A DNA stretch of 64,000 bases from Caldilineaceae bacterium (GTDB taxonomy: Bacteria; Chloroflexota; Anaerolineae; Caldilineales; Caldilineaceae). The position numbers and the translations under genes are program-made. This document shows, one piece after another, positions 15,541-25,173 of this stretch. A model generated the notes under the pieces. That model had not been told where the DNA came from. It saw only the letters and a list, made by a program, of their open reading frames with translations, and made no database searches. The DNA is taken from assembly GCA_019637645.1 (NCBI GenBank), contig JAHBVH010000041.1, forward strand, positions 15,056-79,055, given 5' to 3'. Within the stretch, counting starts at the first letter, position 1; every line of letters begins with the position of its first letter.

Positions 15541-18500
15541 TTATTCGTCTTCGGCCAGATCACGCCGTAATAGCAACAGATCGCGTAACTGATCAGTACT
15601 GAGTTCGGTTAACCACTGTTCGCCACTGCCGACGATCACTTCGGAGAGGTTGCGTTTATCTTCTAACAGCTGGTTGATGTGTTCTTCCAAGGTGCCAGCT
15701 ACCACAAACTTATGGACCTGCACATCGCGCCGCTGCCCAATGCGAAAGGCACGATCGGTGGCTTGATTTTCCACGGCTGGATTCCACCAACGATCAAAAT
15801 GAAAAACATGATTCGCCTGGGTCAGATTGAGGCCAGCACCGCCAGCGCGCAGGCTCAGGATAAAGATCGTTGGGCTTTCCGCTTCCTGAAACGCGTTGAC
15901 CATGCGTTCACGTTGGACGGCTGGTGTTCTTCCGTGGAGGAAGAGCGTTTCCACCTTAAAGGTCGTGGTAATATGTTGTTGCAGCAATTCGCCCATTTCG
16001 ACAAACTGAGTAAAGACCAAGGCCGAGTCGCCAACGGCCAATACCTCTTCCAGCATTTCGGTCAGGCGATTTAACTTGCTGCTCCGCCCCGTGAGCGGGC
16101 CAGCTTGTTTGAGATAATGAGCCGGATGGTTACAGATCTGCTTGAGCTTGGTCAGGAGGCCAAGGACAATGCCCCGCCGTTGAATACCTTCACTCTGGTC
16201 TAGCGTTGTTAAAGTGTCACTGACCACCTTTTCATAGAGATCGGCCTGTTCCTGTGTGAGCGAACAGTAGACCACCATCTCGTTCTTTTCCGGCAGATCC
16301 GCAATGATGGCTGGATCAGACTTGAGCCGCCGCAGTAAGAAGGGTTGCACTAAGCGGCGTAATTCAGCAGCCTGCTCTTCATCGTTATAGCGCTCAATCG
16401 GAATGATATAGCGGCGACGGAAGAGTTCATAATGTTCCAGATAGCCAGGGTTGAGAAACTCCATAATGCTCCACAATTCGGAGAGCCGATTTTCGACCGG
16501 TGTACCTGTCAAGGCAATCCGATTGGTCGCATTGAGTTGGAGCGCGGCCTGGGTCTGTTTCGCCATGGGATTTTTAATGTTCTGGGCCTCGTCGAGGATG
16601 AGATCGCTCCAGGTAAATTGTTCCAAGAAATCCACATCGCGTCGCGCCGTGCCGTAGCTGGTGATAATCAGATCATACGTGGGTGCTTCTTCCAAAAAGG
16701 TTTGGCCCACCAAGCGTGTCCCACCATGATGCACCAGCACCCGCAACTGCGGGGCAAAGCGTTCGACTTCGCGTCGCCAGTTCGCCACAACGCTTGTCGG
16801 GCAGATCAAGAGGGCGGGGGCCGTCTTTTCTTGGCGTTCGCGCACATATAACATCAGTGCAATGGATTGTACGGTCTTTCCCAGCCCCATATCATCGGCC
16901 AAGCAGGCGCCAATGCCCAAACTGCGCAAATAGGCTAGCCAGCCAATCCCCCGCTCTTGGTAGGGGCGCAGCTCCCCAATAAACCCTGGTGGTTCGTCCA
17001 AGGCCGTAAAGGGTTGGTGTTGGTTGAGCCGGGCGAGCGCTGTTGTTAACCAGCCTTCTACATCGACACTGATGACGGGCAGCAAGGCCGCGGTCTCATC
17101 CGCTAGCAGGGCCGTTAAGGTCTCGGCAGCCAGCATCTGCTCGGGCGTTGAGGTTGGGCTGCCTGCGCGGCCATCCTTGGTCGTATCACCTTCGGCGGTG
17201 GCCGCCAAACTATGGTGGGTTTGGGCAATGCGCAAGGCCCGCAAAAAGCTAATCAGGCCACCGGGGCGCTGCTGATTCAAAAAGCGCTGGGCCACCTTGA
17301 CTTGGGTTGGATCGAGCTCAACCCACTGTCCGTTTAGTTTGACAAGGGGCGAGCGAATCGCCGCCAACCGTTCAAACTCGGTCTCACTCAGGACTCGATT
17401 CCCCAGCATGAGTTCCCACTCATAGCGAATTTGGCCTAGGGGCGGTTGGTCCAGTGATTGGGGCATGAGCGTTGGCAGATCGCTCTCTTCATTGCCCTGC
17501 AAGCGTAGCCGTAGCCCTAAGCGGGTACTTTGATTGGTCTGCCACCATTCGGGCAAGATGATGCCAAAGCCACTGCTCTCCAATAAGGGCGCGGTTTCGC
17601 GCAAAAATTGGTGGGCCTCTTCGGTGCTCAGTTGGGCGCTTTCCGGCTTGGGGCTCCGCAAGCTGCGCTGAATCGGCGGCGATAAACGGGCGGCAACTTG
17701 GAGGCCAGCCAACAGCCGTTCCTGTGGCTGATCGAGGGTACGGGCTCCAAGCTGGATGTGGCTTTGTTGTGTCCGCCAGATTTCGGGGGCGGCAACGCGC
17801 AAGTCCAAATTGTCCCGCGCCTGGAGCGAATAGCGCAAAGTCCAGGTTGCCTGTTGTGCTTGGGCCGCTGCTATTGGCGATTCCACATCCACGGGCGCTT
17901 CCAACTGAAAACAGACCCGTACATGAGCATGATGGAGTGCATGGAGTTGATCACTCCAACTACGCCAGTTTTGGTACAGTTGAAAGGCCATTTGCGGCGG
18001 TAATTGGAGATAGGCATCGGTGCTGACTAACCCCGTTAACCACTGTGACCCCTGGCCCGCTGACATTGCTTGGGTGGAGCCCCACTGGCGCACGGCTGTA
18101 TCTAGCAGTGTACTGATAAAATTATTCAGCAATTCACCCGCTGGCGGTGCTTCGGACAGGGCTGCCACGTGATAGGCTCGGCAAAGCGGTGGCATGGCTT
18201 CGGTTAACTGTTCAAACTGGCGTTCTGTCTGGGTTTCAGACAAAAATGGTTGCCAGCCGGCCCAAAGTTGGTTGGCGGTATGGGGGCGCAACGTTGGTAA
18301 ATAGTGTTGGCCCGCCAATAATTGCAAGGTAAACTTGGCGGCATTGCTCCAGAAGAGCAGATCGTTCCCCATGCGCAGCGGGGTAAAAAAGCGCTGACTG
18401 GCTTGTTGATCCGCCGTCTGTGCATTCAAGTGACAGAGTACGCGCAACGCCGCAAAAGGTGGCAGGGCCAAACCGGTGATTTGCCAGGTTTGGAGCCGAA

Positions 18501-18912
18501 TCGCCGCTGCTTGGGGCTGAGTGGGTTGACTGCCTGCAAAGCCACCACCAATGAGTTGATGTTGTAACAGGTGGCCATGGCTTAACGGTGTATTATGCGC
18601 CGTCGGTAGCCATACCTTGGTGCTACTCAACTTGAGGGTTTGGGCGGTTAGATGGGGGAAGAGCTCAAGGAGCTGAAGCCGTAACTCGCCAGCCGACATT
18701 TGGGTTGGGTGCGACAGCGGCTTGGCTGTGCGGGGCCGCGCATCAGTAGACCGGCGTGCTTCGCTACCCATTCCGGACCCTGTTGTCCCAGGGTAGGATT
18801 CGATCGATTCTAACACTTCCTGTAAGGTGCTGTCTTCGGCCCAAAAGAAAAAACAACCGTCAGGAAAAGGTACTTCCGCGCGCAACCACGCGCCATGCAG
18901 AACAAAAGGCAT
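15541..18912 (-). CDS. SNF2-family DEAD/DEAH-box helicase (HelZ type, with SNF2-associated N-terminal region)
   Basis: ATP-dependent DNA or RNA translocase. The frame is open to 19041, but ATG 18912 (start MPFVLHGAWLRAEVPFPDG) fits family N-termini and lies seven bases after a -10 box, giving 1123 residues. The N-terminal 550 are the helicase-associated region. Motif I is DDMGLGKTVQS (Lys about 679), then LILDEAQNIKNP (motif II) and LTGTPVENRLSELWSIMEFL (motif III). The second RecA lobe has LSLRAGGAGLNLTQANHVFH and the arginine-finger segment DRAFRIGQRRDVQVHKFV. The SWIM-like gene follows downstream. Suggested roles for such pairs are transcription-coupled or repair functions, which is inference. 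Confidence 0.92.
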   Translation of the reverse strand: MPFVLHGAWLRAEVPFPDGCFFFWAEDSTLQEVLESIESYPGTTGSGMGSEARRSTDARPRTAKPLSHPTQMSAGELRLQLLELFPHLTAQTLKLSSTKVWLPTAHNTPLSHGHLLQHQLIGGGFAGSQPTQPQAAAIRLQTWQITGLALPPFAALRVLCHLNAQTADQQASQRFFTPLRMGNDLLFWSNAAKFTLQLLAGQHYLPTLRPHTANQLWAGWQPFLSETQTERQFEQLTEAMPPLCRAYHVAALSEAPPAGELLNNFISTLLDTAVRQWGSTQAMSAGQGSQWLTGLVSTDAYLQLPPQMAFQLYQNWRSWSDQLHALHHAHVRVCFQLEAPVDVESPIAAAQAQQATWTLRYSLQARDNLDLRVAAPEIWRTQQSHIQLGARTLDQPQERLLAGLQVAARLSPPIQRSLRSPKPESAQLSTEEAHQFLRETAPLLESSGFGIILPEWWQTNQSTRLGLRLRLQGNEESDLPTLMPQSLDQPPLGQIRYEWELMLGNRVLSETEFERLAAIRSPLVKLNGQWVELDPTQVKVAQRFLNQQRPGGLISFLRALRIAQTHHSLAATAEGDTTKDGRAGSPTSTPEQMLAAETLTALLADETAALLPVISVDVEGWLTTALARLNQHQPFTALDEPPGFIGELRPYQERGIGWLAYLRSLGIGACLADDMGLGKTVQSIALMLYVRERQEKTAPALLICPTSVVANWRREVERFAPQLRVLVHHGGTRLVGQTFLEEAPTYDLIITSYGTARRDVDFLEQFTWSDLILDEAQNIKNPMAKQTQAALQLNATNRIALTGTPVENRLSELWSIMEFLNPGYLEHYELFRRRYIIPIERYNDEEQAAELRRLVQPFLLRRLKSDPAIIADLPEKNEMVVYCSLTQEQADLYEKVVSDTLTTLDQSEGIQRRGIVLGLLTKLKQICNHPAHYLKQAGPLTGRSSKLNRLTEMLEEVLAVGDSALVFTQFVEMGELLQQHITTTFKVETLFLHGRTPAVQRERMVNAFQEAESPTIFILSLRAGGAGLNLTQANHVFHFDRWWNPAVENQATDRAFRIGQRRDVQVHKFVVAGTLEEHINQLLEDKRNLSEVIVGSGEQWLTELSTDQLRDLLLLRRDLAEDE

Positions 18913-18919
18913 AAAGAGT

Positions 18920-18948
18920 ATTGTACCGCGCCGAGGAGACAAAGTAAA
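18920..18948 (-). promoter_or_regulatory. Promoter for the SNF2 helicase gene, predicted leaderless
   Basis: TTTACT (18943-18948) and TACAAT (18920-18925) on the minus strand are separated by 17 bases. The ATG at 18912 begins seven bases after the -10 box, so the transcript should start at or within a base or two of the start codon. This also supports choosing 18912 as the start. Confidence 0.6.
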
Positions 18949-19037
18949 ATCTGTATGGATATCTATGACTAATCGATACTCCTGGCCGTGTCTTTTGTTG
19001 GCGGTTGTGGGAACCACAGCGCCAATGCGCGTTCGCG

Positions 19038-20249
19038 TCACCGTAGGGGTGGAAATGAAACTATGCTTTTATTGGGGCTGAAAACGCCATCGTCAATCGG
19101 GAAGGTCAGATAAAAGGTCGAACCCACGCCTGGCTTGCTATCGACCCATAGCCGTCCGCCTTGGAGTTCAACGAGCGACCGCGTAATGCTAAGGCCCAAC
19201 CCGGCACCGGTGGCTTTGGATAAATGCACATTGCTGGCCCGGTAGAAATTTTTCCCCACATTGGGTAGGTCTTTGGCCGGAATCCCAATGCCGCTGTCCG
19301 CGACCGCGGCCAGCAGGAGATCCTCTTGTTCGGAGTAATGGAGCTTGATTGAGATCTGGCCTTCCTCGGGCGTGTACTTAATGGCATTGCTCAGCAAATT
19401 GCTAAAGATCTGGCTGGTGCGCGCTTCATCGCACAAGGCATTGGGCAGTTGTGGCTGCTTGTCGATCGAGAAGTATTGGCGTTTCTGTTCCATCTCTGGA
19501 TAGAAATAGATGGCGACTTCTTCAACGATTTGCGCGAGGTCGATGCTTTCCAGCGTCAATTCGATATGCCCGGCTTCAATCCGGGTAACGTCAAGCAGAT
19601 TGTTGGTGAGGGCCAGCAAGCGTCTGGCGCTCTTGCCAATGACGTTGACACTCGATACATGCTCTGCGGGGAGTGGAGTGATTGGATCTTCTAGAATGAA
19701 ATCGACATAGCCCAGAATCGAGGCAAGCGGTGTACGCAATTCATGGGCGGCAATAGAGACGAACTTTGATTTTAACTCGTCTAGGGCGCGCAGCTCAGTA
19801 TTGGCCGCCTCTAGTTGGAGATTAAAACGATTGACTTGCTCATTTAAGAGAGAAAGTTCGTTCCGTTGTTGGGTCAGTCTTTGATGAACTTCGCCGATTA
19901 AGGTTACATCTTCAAGAATGTGGAGTATACCTGGTCTTTGTGCGGTGCTGACATAAGCATAATTATGGAGGGTGACATAAAAGAGCTGCCCCGTATGATC
20001 TTCGCGGTTGACTAATTCGAGTTGAAAAGAGGGGAGCGCACCAGCCAAGAGCGCCTGTAGTTGATCTTCATAGCCGATCAATTCGGGTGCTAGCGTAAAG
20101 AGCGAAGCACCGACGCCCACCGGCTGCTGATCACTCATGAGCAGTTCGCGTTTGCCACCGATTTCTTGGATGATGAACGCTTGGTCTGTAAGGGCATAGG
20201 CAATTTGGCGTTCTTGGAGGATCAGTTCCGCAACCAGCTTATCCAGCAT
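19038..20249 (-). CDS. Sensor histidine kinase (PAS-HisKA-HATPase), soluble
   Basis: 403 residues from ATG 20249, which has GGAAAAG upstream; a start 24 bases earlier is possible. There are no membrane helices. Residues about 10-110 form a PAS-like sensor region, then a coiled coil (about 120-160). The H-box is FVSIAAHELRTPL with the phospho-His at about 169. The N-box is IFSNLLSNAIKYTPEEG, and the G-boxes are DSGIGIPAKDL and GAGLGLSITRSLVEL. No receiver domain or adjacent response regulator is present, so it is an orphan kinase. It follows the Ras-like GTPase gene on the same strand by about 100 bases, suggesting a link to that module. Confidence 0.9.
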   Translation of the reverse strand: MLDKLVAELILQERQIAYALTDQAFIIQEIGGKRELLMSDQQPVGVGASLFTLAPELIGYEDQLQALLAGALPSFQLELVNREDHTGQLFYVTLHNYAYVSTAQRPGILHILEDVTLIGEVHQRLTQQRNELSLLNEQVNRFNLQLEAANTELRALDELKSKFVSIAAHELRTPLASILGYVDFILEDPITPLPAEHVSSVNVIGKSARRLLALTNNLLDVTRIEAGHIELTLESIDLAQIVEEVAIYFYPEMEQKRQYFSIDKQPQLPNALCDEARTSQIFSNLLSNAIKYTPEEGQISIKLHYSEQEDLLLAAVADSGIGIPAKDLPNVGKNFYRASNVHLSKATGAGLGLSITRSLVELQGGRLWVDSKPGVGSTFYLTFPIDDGVFSPNKSIVSFPPLR

Positions 20250-20282
20250 GTGAATTCTTTTCCAATGGATCACGGTTCCACG

Positions 20283-20324
20283 TTATTATCACACGGATTT
20301 TATCACACGGATTTTATCACACGG
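20283..20324. repeat. Minisatellite, 14-bp unit ATTTTATCACACGG, three copies
   Basis: Copies at 20283-20296 (two changes), 20297-20310 and 20311-20324. It lies between the GTPase stop (20352) and the kinase start (20249), in the kinase's upstream region. Confidence 0.9.
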
Positions 20325-20351
20325 ATGGCGACAATCAGGCTTTTCCGTCAC

Positions 20352-20867
20352 CTATTCGAGGAGCAATTGCCCAAGATGACGAAACATCATATCCACCTCA
20401 TCGCCCACTTTGGCGCTGGTTAGAAAGTGCGTTGCCTGTAATTGAGTTGCCGCCGTTGCCACCTGCTCACTGGTAACACGATGTTGCTCTACTAGATCCA
20501 TTTTATTGGCCGCGACCAACAGGCTCACCGGGCCACAGACCTTGCGAATCTCGGTGGCATAGCGCGCTAAGTTGCCCAGCGTATCGGCGCGGGTTAGATC
20601 GCAGACAAGAATCGCCCCAGCGGCACCGCGTAAATAGCTCGTTGTAACAGGGCTGAACTCCTGACTGCCAGCCAGATCCCATACCATCAAGGTCAGTTCG
20701 ATCACTTCGCCCTGTACGGGCACCATCACCGTTTTGCGGCTGACTTTGACGCCAATGGTACTGAGATAGTGGTCATCAAAACGGTTGTGCACAAAGCGGC
20801 GCACCAAGCTGGTTTTTCCAACAGCAAAGTCGCCCAAGAGACAGATTTTTTTGCTATAGGTTTTCAC
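20352..20867 (-). CDS. Ras/Rab-like small GTPase
   Basis: 171 residues, a single G domain of the Ras superfamily. G1 is GDFAVGKT (12-19), G2 Thr37 in STIGV, G3 WDLAGSQEF (Asp64), G4 NKMD (121-124) and G5 TSAK (150-153). At the Ras Gln61 position there is Ser68, with Gln next to it, so intrinsic hydrolysis may be low and dependent on a partner. No C-terminal cysteine for lipidation is present. The GTG start has AAGGG inside the end of the previous gene and lies four bases from its stop, indicating coupling. Bacterial relatives (MglA, Rup, Rab-like) often control polarity or surface machinery. The role here is unknown, but coupling to the two coiled-coil genes upstream points to a shared complex. 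Confidence 0.92.
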   Translation of the reverse strand: MKTYSKKICLLGDFAVGKTSLVRRFVHNRFDDHYLSTIGVKVSRKTVMVPVQGEVIELTLMVWDLAGSQEFSPVTTSYLRGAAGAILVCDLTRADTLGNLARYATEIRKVCGPVSLLVAANKMDLVEQHRVTSEQVATAATQLQATHFLTSAKVGDEVDMMFRHLGQLLLE

Positions 20868-20870
20868 AGT

Positions 20871-21803
20871 CTACCCTTCTCCCGGATAGGTGAGCAAGGT
20901 GGCTAATGTCGTTTGCGAGCTTAGTAAGGGCGTCGCATCGCCCTGATAGATCTGCAAGAGGCTGTCGTGTTGATGTTCAATGGCGATCATGGTCTCGCGT
21001 AGGTGCTCCCGAAAATAGGGGGCTTCGATCCCATCGACAACCGCAGCAATATAAACCAAATGGGCAACCTCAATGAGAATGCTCTGACCACCATATTGGA
21101 TCTGGTTAAGCTCTACTTTTTCGCCACGGCCAAAGGCATCTTCGGCAAAGTCCCGAATGGCCGTTAACATGCTGCTGATCAGATCAGAATCCGCGGTGGC
21201 TTGGGTGGTGCTAGAGGCATGTAAGAGCAGCAAGCCACTTTCTCGGTGGATCAAAAAGAGTTCGACTACTTGAAAGGGAAGGGCATCGCGCAAGGTCATC
21301 TCGGCCTGCGAAACCCCGTTCAAGCGGGCCATGAGTTGCCGCCAAGCCGCCTTGACATTTAACGTGCGGCGCATCTGGCGGTCGATTCGTTGGGCCAGTT
21401 CGCGCATGGCTTCGGTGACAGAACGCTGGACTAACTTGCCTAAAATTGGGTAAAGCGCATCAACCATTTCACTCCGCGACTCCCGAATGTTGGTGCGAAT
21501 GGCGTCGGCAATGACAGGGGTGATCGTGGCAACGAGGGCCTCTTTATTGTTGATCTGGACTTCAAGTTCGTCGAGTAGGCTCTGCAACTCATTGACCTCG
21601 GCGCGCATCCGTGTAACTTGCTGACGATATTCACCAAAGAGCAAATCGCGCAGGAGTTCGAAGGTTTCCTCCTGCACGCTATTCGTGGCTTCCCCAAAAT
21701 TCGTGGCTTCCCCAAAGGCTGGGTTCTTGGTTTCCTCTGGCGCTGGCATATCTGCTGTTGGGTGCATTTCTAGATTCGGTCCGGTAGAGTGCTCAACCGC
21801 CAT
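20871..21803 (-). CDS. Coiled-coil protein with C-terminal alpha/beta domain, encoded with the Ras-like GTPase
   Basis: 310 residues, no membrane helix. Residues 1-45 are disordered and include an exact in-frame duplication (FGEATN twice). Residues 47-100 contain LLRDLLFGEYRQQVTRMRAE and a coiled coil; 'RDLLFG' also occurs in the next gene upstream. Residues about 100-160 are helical. Residues about 177-280 form a compact domain (VELFLIHRESGLLLLHAS, then SSMLTAIRDFAEDAF, then VYIAAVVDG), which by pattern resembles roadblock/longin-type regulators of small GTPases, although I cannot prove the fold. It is a good candidate effector or GTPase-activating partner of the GTPase gene four bases downstream. 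Confidence 0.75.
   Translation of the reverse strand: MAVEHSTGPNLEMHPTADMPAPEETKNPAFGEATNFGEATNSVQEETFELLRDLLFGEYRQQVTRMRAEVNELQSLLDELEVQINNKEALVATITPVIADAIRTNIRESRSEMVDALYPILGKLVQRSVTEAMRELAQRIDRQMRRTLNVKAAWRQLMARLNGVSQAEMTLRDALPFQVVELFLIHRESGLLLLHASSTTQATADSDLISSMLTAIRDFAEDAFGRGEKVELNQIQYGGQSILIEVAHLVYIAAVVDGIEAPYFREHLRETMIAIEHQHDSLLQIYQGDATPLLSSQTTLATLLTYPGEG
21681..21716. repeat. Tandem 18-bp duplication inside a coding region
   Basis: Two exact copies of ATTCGTGGCTTCCCCAAA at 21681-21698 and 21699-21716. They add six residues in frame within the disordered N-terminus of the 310-residue coiled-coil protein. Confidence 0.95.
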
Positions 21804-21817
21804 GACATTGTTCCGGA

Positions 21818-22384
21818 CTATACCAACTCTTGGCTTAATTGATCGAGTAGATCGGGTTCCAATGGTAATGGTGCTGGATCATTGGTCTTGAGTGTCTGGC
21901 CGATTTCGATCAAAAGATCGCCCAACGTCGGCCGATCGACCTTCATGTGGTTGAGATCCTGTGACAGCTCGTGCAATTCATCGCGTAACAGCCGTTCCGT
22001 GCGCGCTAGATCAGTGGCTAGATCCTTCGCGGCCTGGGTCTGTTTTTGGTCAAGCGTCTGGATCTGTTCTGTGAGTCGATGATCCAGCTGTTGGATCTGT
22101 AGTTGAGTACGCTTGTCCTGATCTTGCAATTGGGCTGTCAGGCGATCGACTTCTTGGCGCAATAACTTGGTAAATTTGTTTTCCTGCTCTTGGAGCAGTT
22201 CGTTGAGACGCGTGGTTTCCTGGGTAAGCCGACTTAGATCCCGGTTGATGGCATCAAAGCGCTGGGTATAATCGCGCAGTTGGCTGCCAAAGAGCAGATC
22301 GCGAATCCGTTCTACCTTGTCCACCGAGTCCGTGACACTCACGAGACTTTCGCCAACTGTGGCCGCTGGTTTTCCTTTGCTCAT
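21818..22384 (-). CDS. Coiled-coil protein, first gene of the Ras-like GTPase module
   Basis: 188 residues from ATG 22384, which has AGGGA eight bases upstream; the frame is open to 22603, but that extension is hydrophobic, AT-rich and lacks a ribosome site. After a short N-terminus, residues about 27-45 read RIRDLLFGSQLRDYTQRFD, matching the RDLLFG segment of the next gene. A long coiled coil with many Gln, Glu and Leu residues runs from about 45 to 160. The C-terminus has LGDLLIEIGQTLKT. No enzyme motif is seen. It lies 14 bases from the next gene and is probably a scaffold that pairs with it. Confidence 0.75.
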   Translation of the reverse strand: MSKGKPAATVGESLVSVTDSVDKVERIRDLLFGSQLRDYTQRFDAINRDLSRLTQETTRLNELLQEQENKFTKLLRQEVDRLTAQLQDQDKRTQLQIQQLDHRLTEQIQTLDQKQTQAAKDLATDLARTERLLRDELHELSQDLNHMKVDRPTLGDLLIEIGQTLKTNDPAPLPLEPDLLDQLSQELV

Positions 22385-22701
22385 AATTCTGTTCCCTGGT
22401 GTAAATGAATGGTTATGCTCACGATGGATTTTTGCGTATGCTGCTGCGATGATCGATGCGATAAGAATGATAACGACAGGTGCATGTATATGAATAGGCG
22501 CTTTGTGGTAAGTACCTATAGTCAAACGGAGGTAGATCGTGAACCATATTGGTGCCCAAATAAAACTTACAACAGCTGTGTGAGTGCTTAGCATAATATA
22601 CAACTAGCTATGTATTGTATATGGAATTGCGGAGTGTGTAAATCTGCCGAATGATGCATTTCGATAACAGCGACAAAGCGATCCTAGACGCTGAGCAAGA
22701 A

Positions 22702-22730
22702 TTGCATCCCACTGCCGACAGGACTATAAT
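22702..22730 (+). promoter_or_regulatory. aspS promoter
   Basis: TTGCAT (22702-22707) and TATAAT (22725-22730) are separated by exactly 17 bases. The predicted start near 22737 gives a leader of about 158 bases before aspS. Confidence 0.75.
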
Positions 22731-22736
22731 GCTGCA

Positions 22737-22895
22737 CGGATGATCAGCCGCAGGGCGCATGGCCGTGACACCAAGGGTTCAGCTTGGTGAGGAATGAATC
22801 CTTTGCTCGCGTGAGCAAACGCGGTGTTGGTTTCTGGCGGCTGGTAAACTAAGCTTATAGATGCCGAAACACAAAATGAACCAAGGAAAGTATGT
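22737..22895 (+). promoter_or_regulatory. Structured 5' leader of aspS (candidate cis-regulatory RNA)
   Basis: The leader can fold into a closed multi-stem structure. CAGCCGC (22745-22751) pairs with GCGGCTG (22837-22843). This encloses CACCAAG/CTTGGTG (22769-22775 with 22783-22789) and TTTGCTC/GAGCAAA (22802-22808 with 22813-22819, GCGT loop). No T-rich terminator and no clear T-box sequence (GGNACCGCG type) is present, so I do not assign a class. The 3' part holds AAGGAAAG, the aspS ribosome site. Confidence 0.5.
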
Positions 22896-24713
<1,818 letters not shown>

Positions 24714-24725
24714 CAAGAACGCAAA

Positions 24726-24815
24726 CGTGATTCGTGCCATATGATTCGCAAAAACAGGAAAAGTGATTAAATCCGCTACGAATCACGCAGCACGAATCAC
24801 GCAGCACGAATCACG
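24726..24815. repeat. 14-bp tandem repeat (ACGAATCACGCAGC) with upstream inverted copy
   Basis: Copies at 24778-24791 and 24792-24805 and a partial one at 24806-24815. CGTGATTCGTGC at 24726-24737 is the exact complement of GCACGAATCACG at 24790-24801 and 24804-24815. The mRNA can form alternative 12-bp hairpins after the aspS stop. There is no T-tract directly after the stem. Confidence 0.85.
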
Positions 24816-24838
24816 TACAAGCAACTTCCTCCTGCTGT

Positions 24839-24866
24839 TTGTTTTTTAGTAAAATTATGGTATACT
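24839..24866 (+). promoter_or_regulatory. Promoter of the 6S-like RNA
   Basis: TATACT (24861-24866) follows TTGTTT (24839-24844) with a 16-base spacer in an AT-rich stretch. The predicted start, about 24873, falls at the first base of the RNA's closing stem. Confidence 0.6.
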
Positions 24867-24872
24867 ATAAAT

Positions 24873-25051
24873 AACTCTGCAGTCTCCGTGAAAGGATAGC
24901 ATACGGGGCGAGCCAACACTTTACAAACGGGAGCTGGATGATGTGGCGTAGATGTGATAGCCCGCGAGGGTAAGACGGAAGCGCCCAGTCGGCACCCACC
25001 TGCTTACGCAGGTTCGCACCCACTGTCCCCACGATTCTGCGGAGTCCCTTT
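24873..25051 (+). ncRNA. ssrS: Probable 6S RNA (RNA polymerase-binding regulator)
   Basis: A region of about 179 bases with its own promoter, long terminal pairing and no gene. The ends pair as ACTCTGCAG (24874-24882) with CTGCGGAGT (25037-25045; one G-U pair), and CCC plus T5 follows. Inside, GCGAGCC can pair with GGTTCGC, and ACCTGC-TTAC-GCAGGT forms the small hairpin expected in the 3' side of the central bubble. The order of elements resembles E. coli 6S (GAGCC..., then CACCTT...AAGGGTTC, then ...GGAGATTCCC). 6S mimics an open promoter and sequesters sigma-70-type holoenzyme. The class is assigned by pattern only. An unrelated structured RNA or a leader of the chaperonin gene is the alternative. 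Confidence 0.7.
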
Positions 25052-25131
25052 TTGCCCGTACCCCTGCTCAATCACTTTTCCTACCGCGGTTTCGGTGCAT
25101 TGGGTCTGGGCCGCCACGAACCCGCCTGACT

Positions 25132-25159
25132 ACCGCCTGGGCTTAGCCCAGGCGGTTTT
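25132..25159 (+). terminator. Intrinsic terminator upstream of the chaperonin-like gene
   Basis: Perfect 11-bp stem (ACCGCCTGGGC at 25132-25142, complement at 25146-25156) with a TTA loop, followed by TTTTGATT. It sits 14 bases before the chaperonin start. It could end read-through from the 6S-like RNA or act as an attenuator for the downstream gene. Confidence 0.8.
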
Positions 25160-25173
25160 GATTCGATACAAAC

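Noticed and set aside
22385..22603. N-terminal extension of the coiled-coil protein up to 22603
   Set aside because: ATG 22384 has a good AGGGA site, while the extension is AT-rich and hydrophobic, without a ribosome site.
22737..22895. T-box riboswitch ahead of aspS
   Set aside because: No GGNACCGCG-type T-box and no terminator/antiterminator pair could be found, so only a structured leader is claimed.
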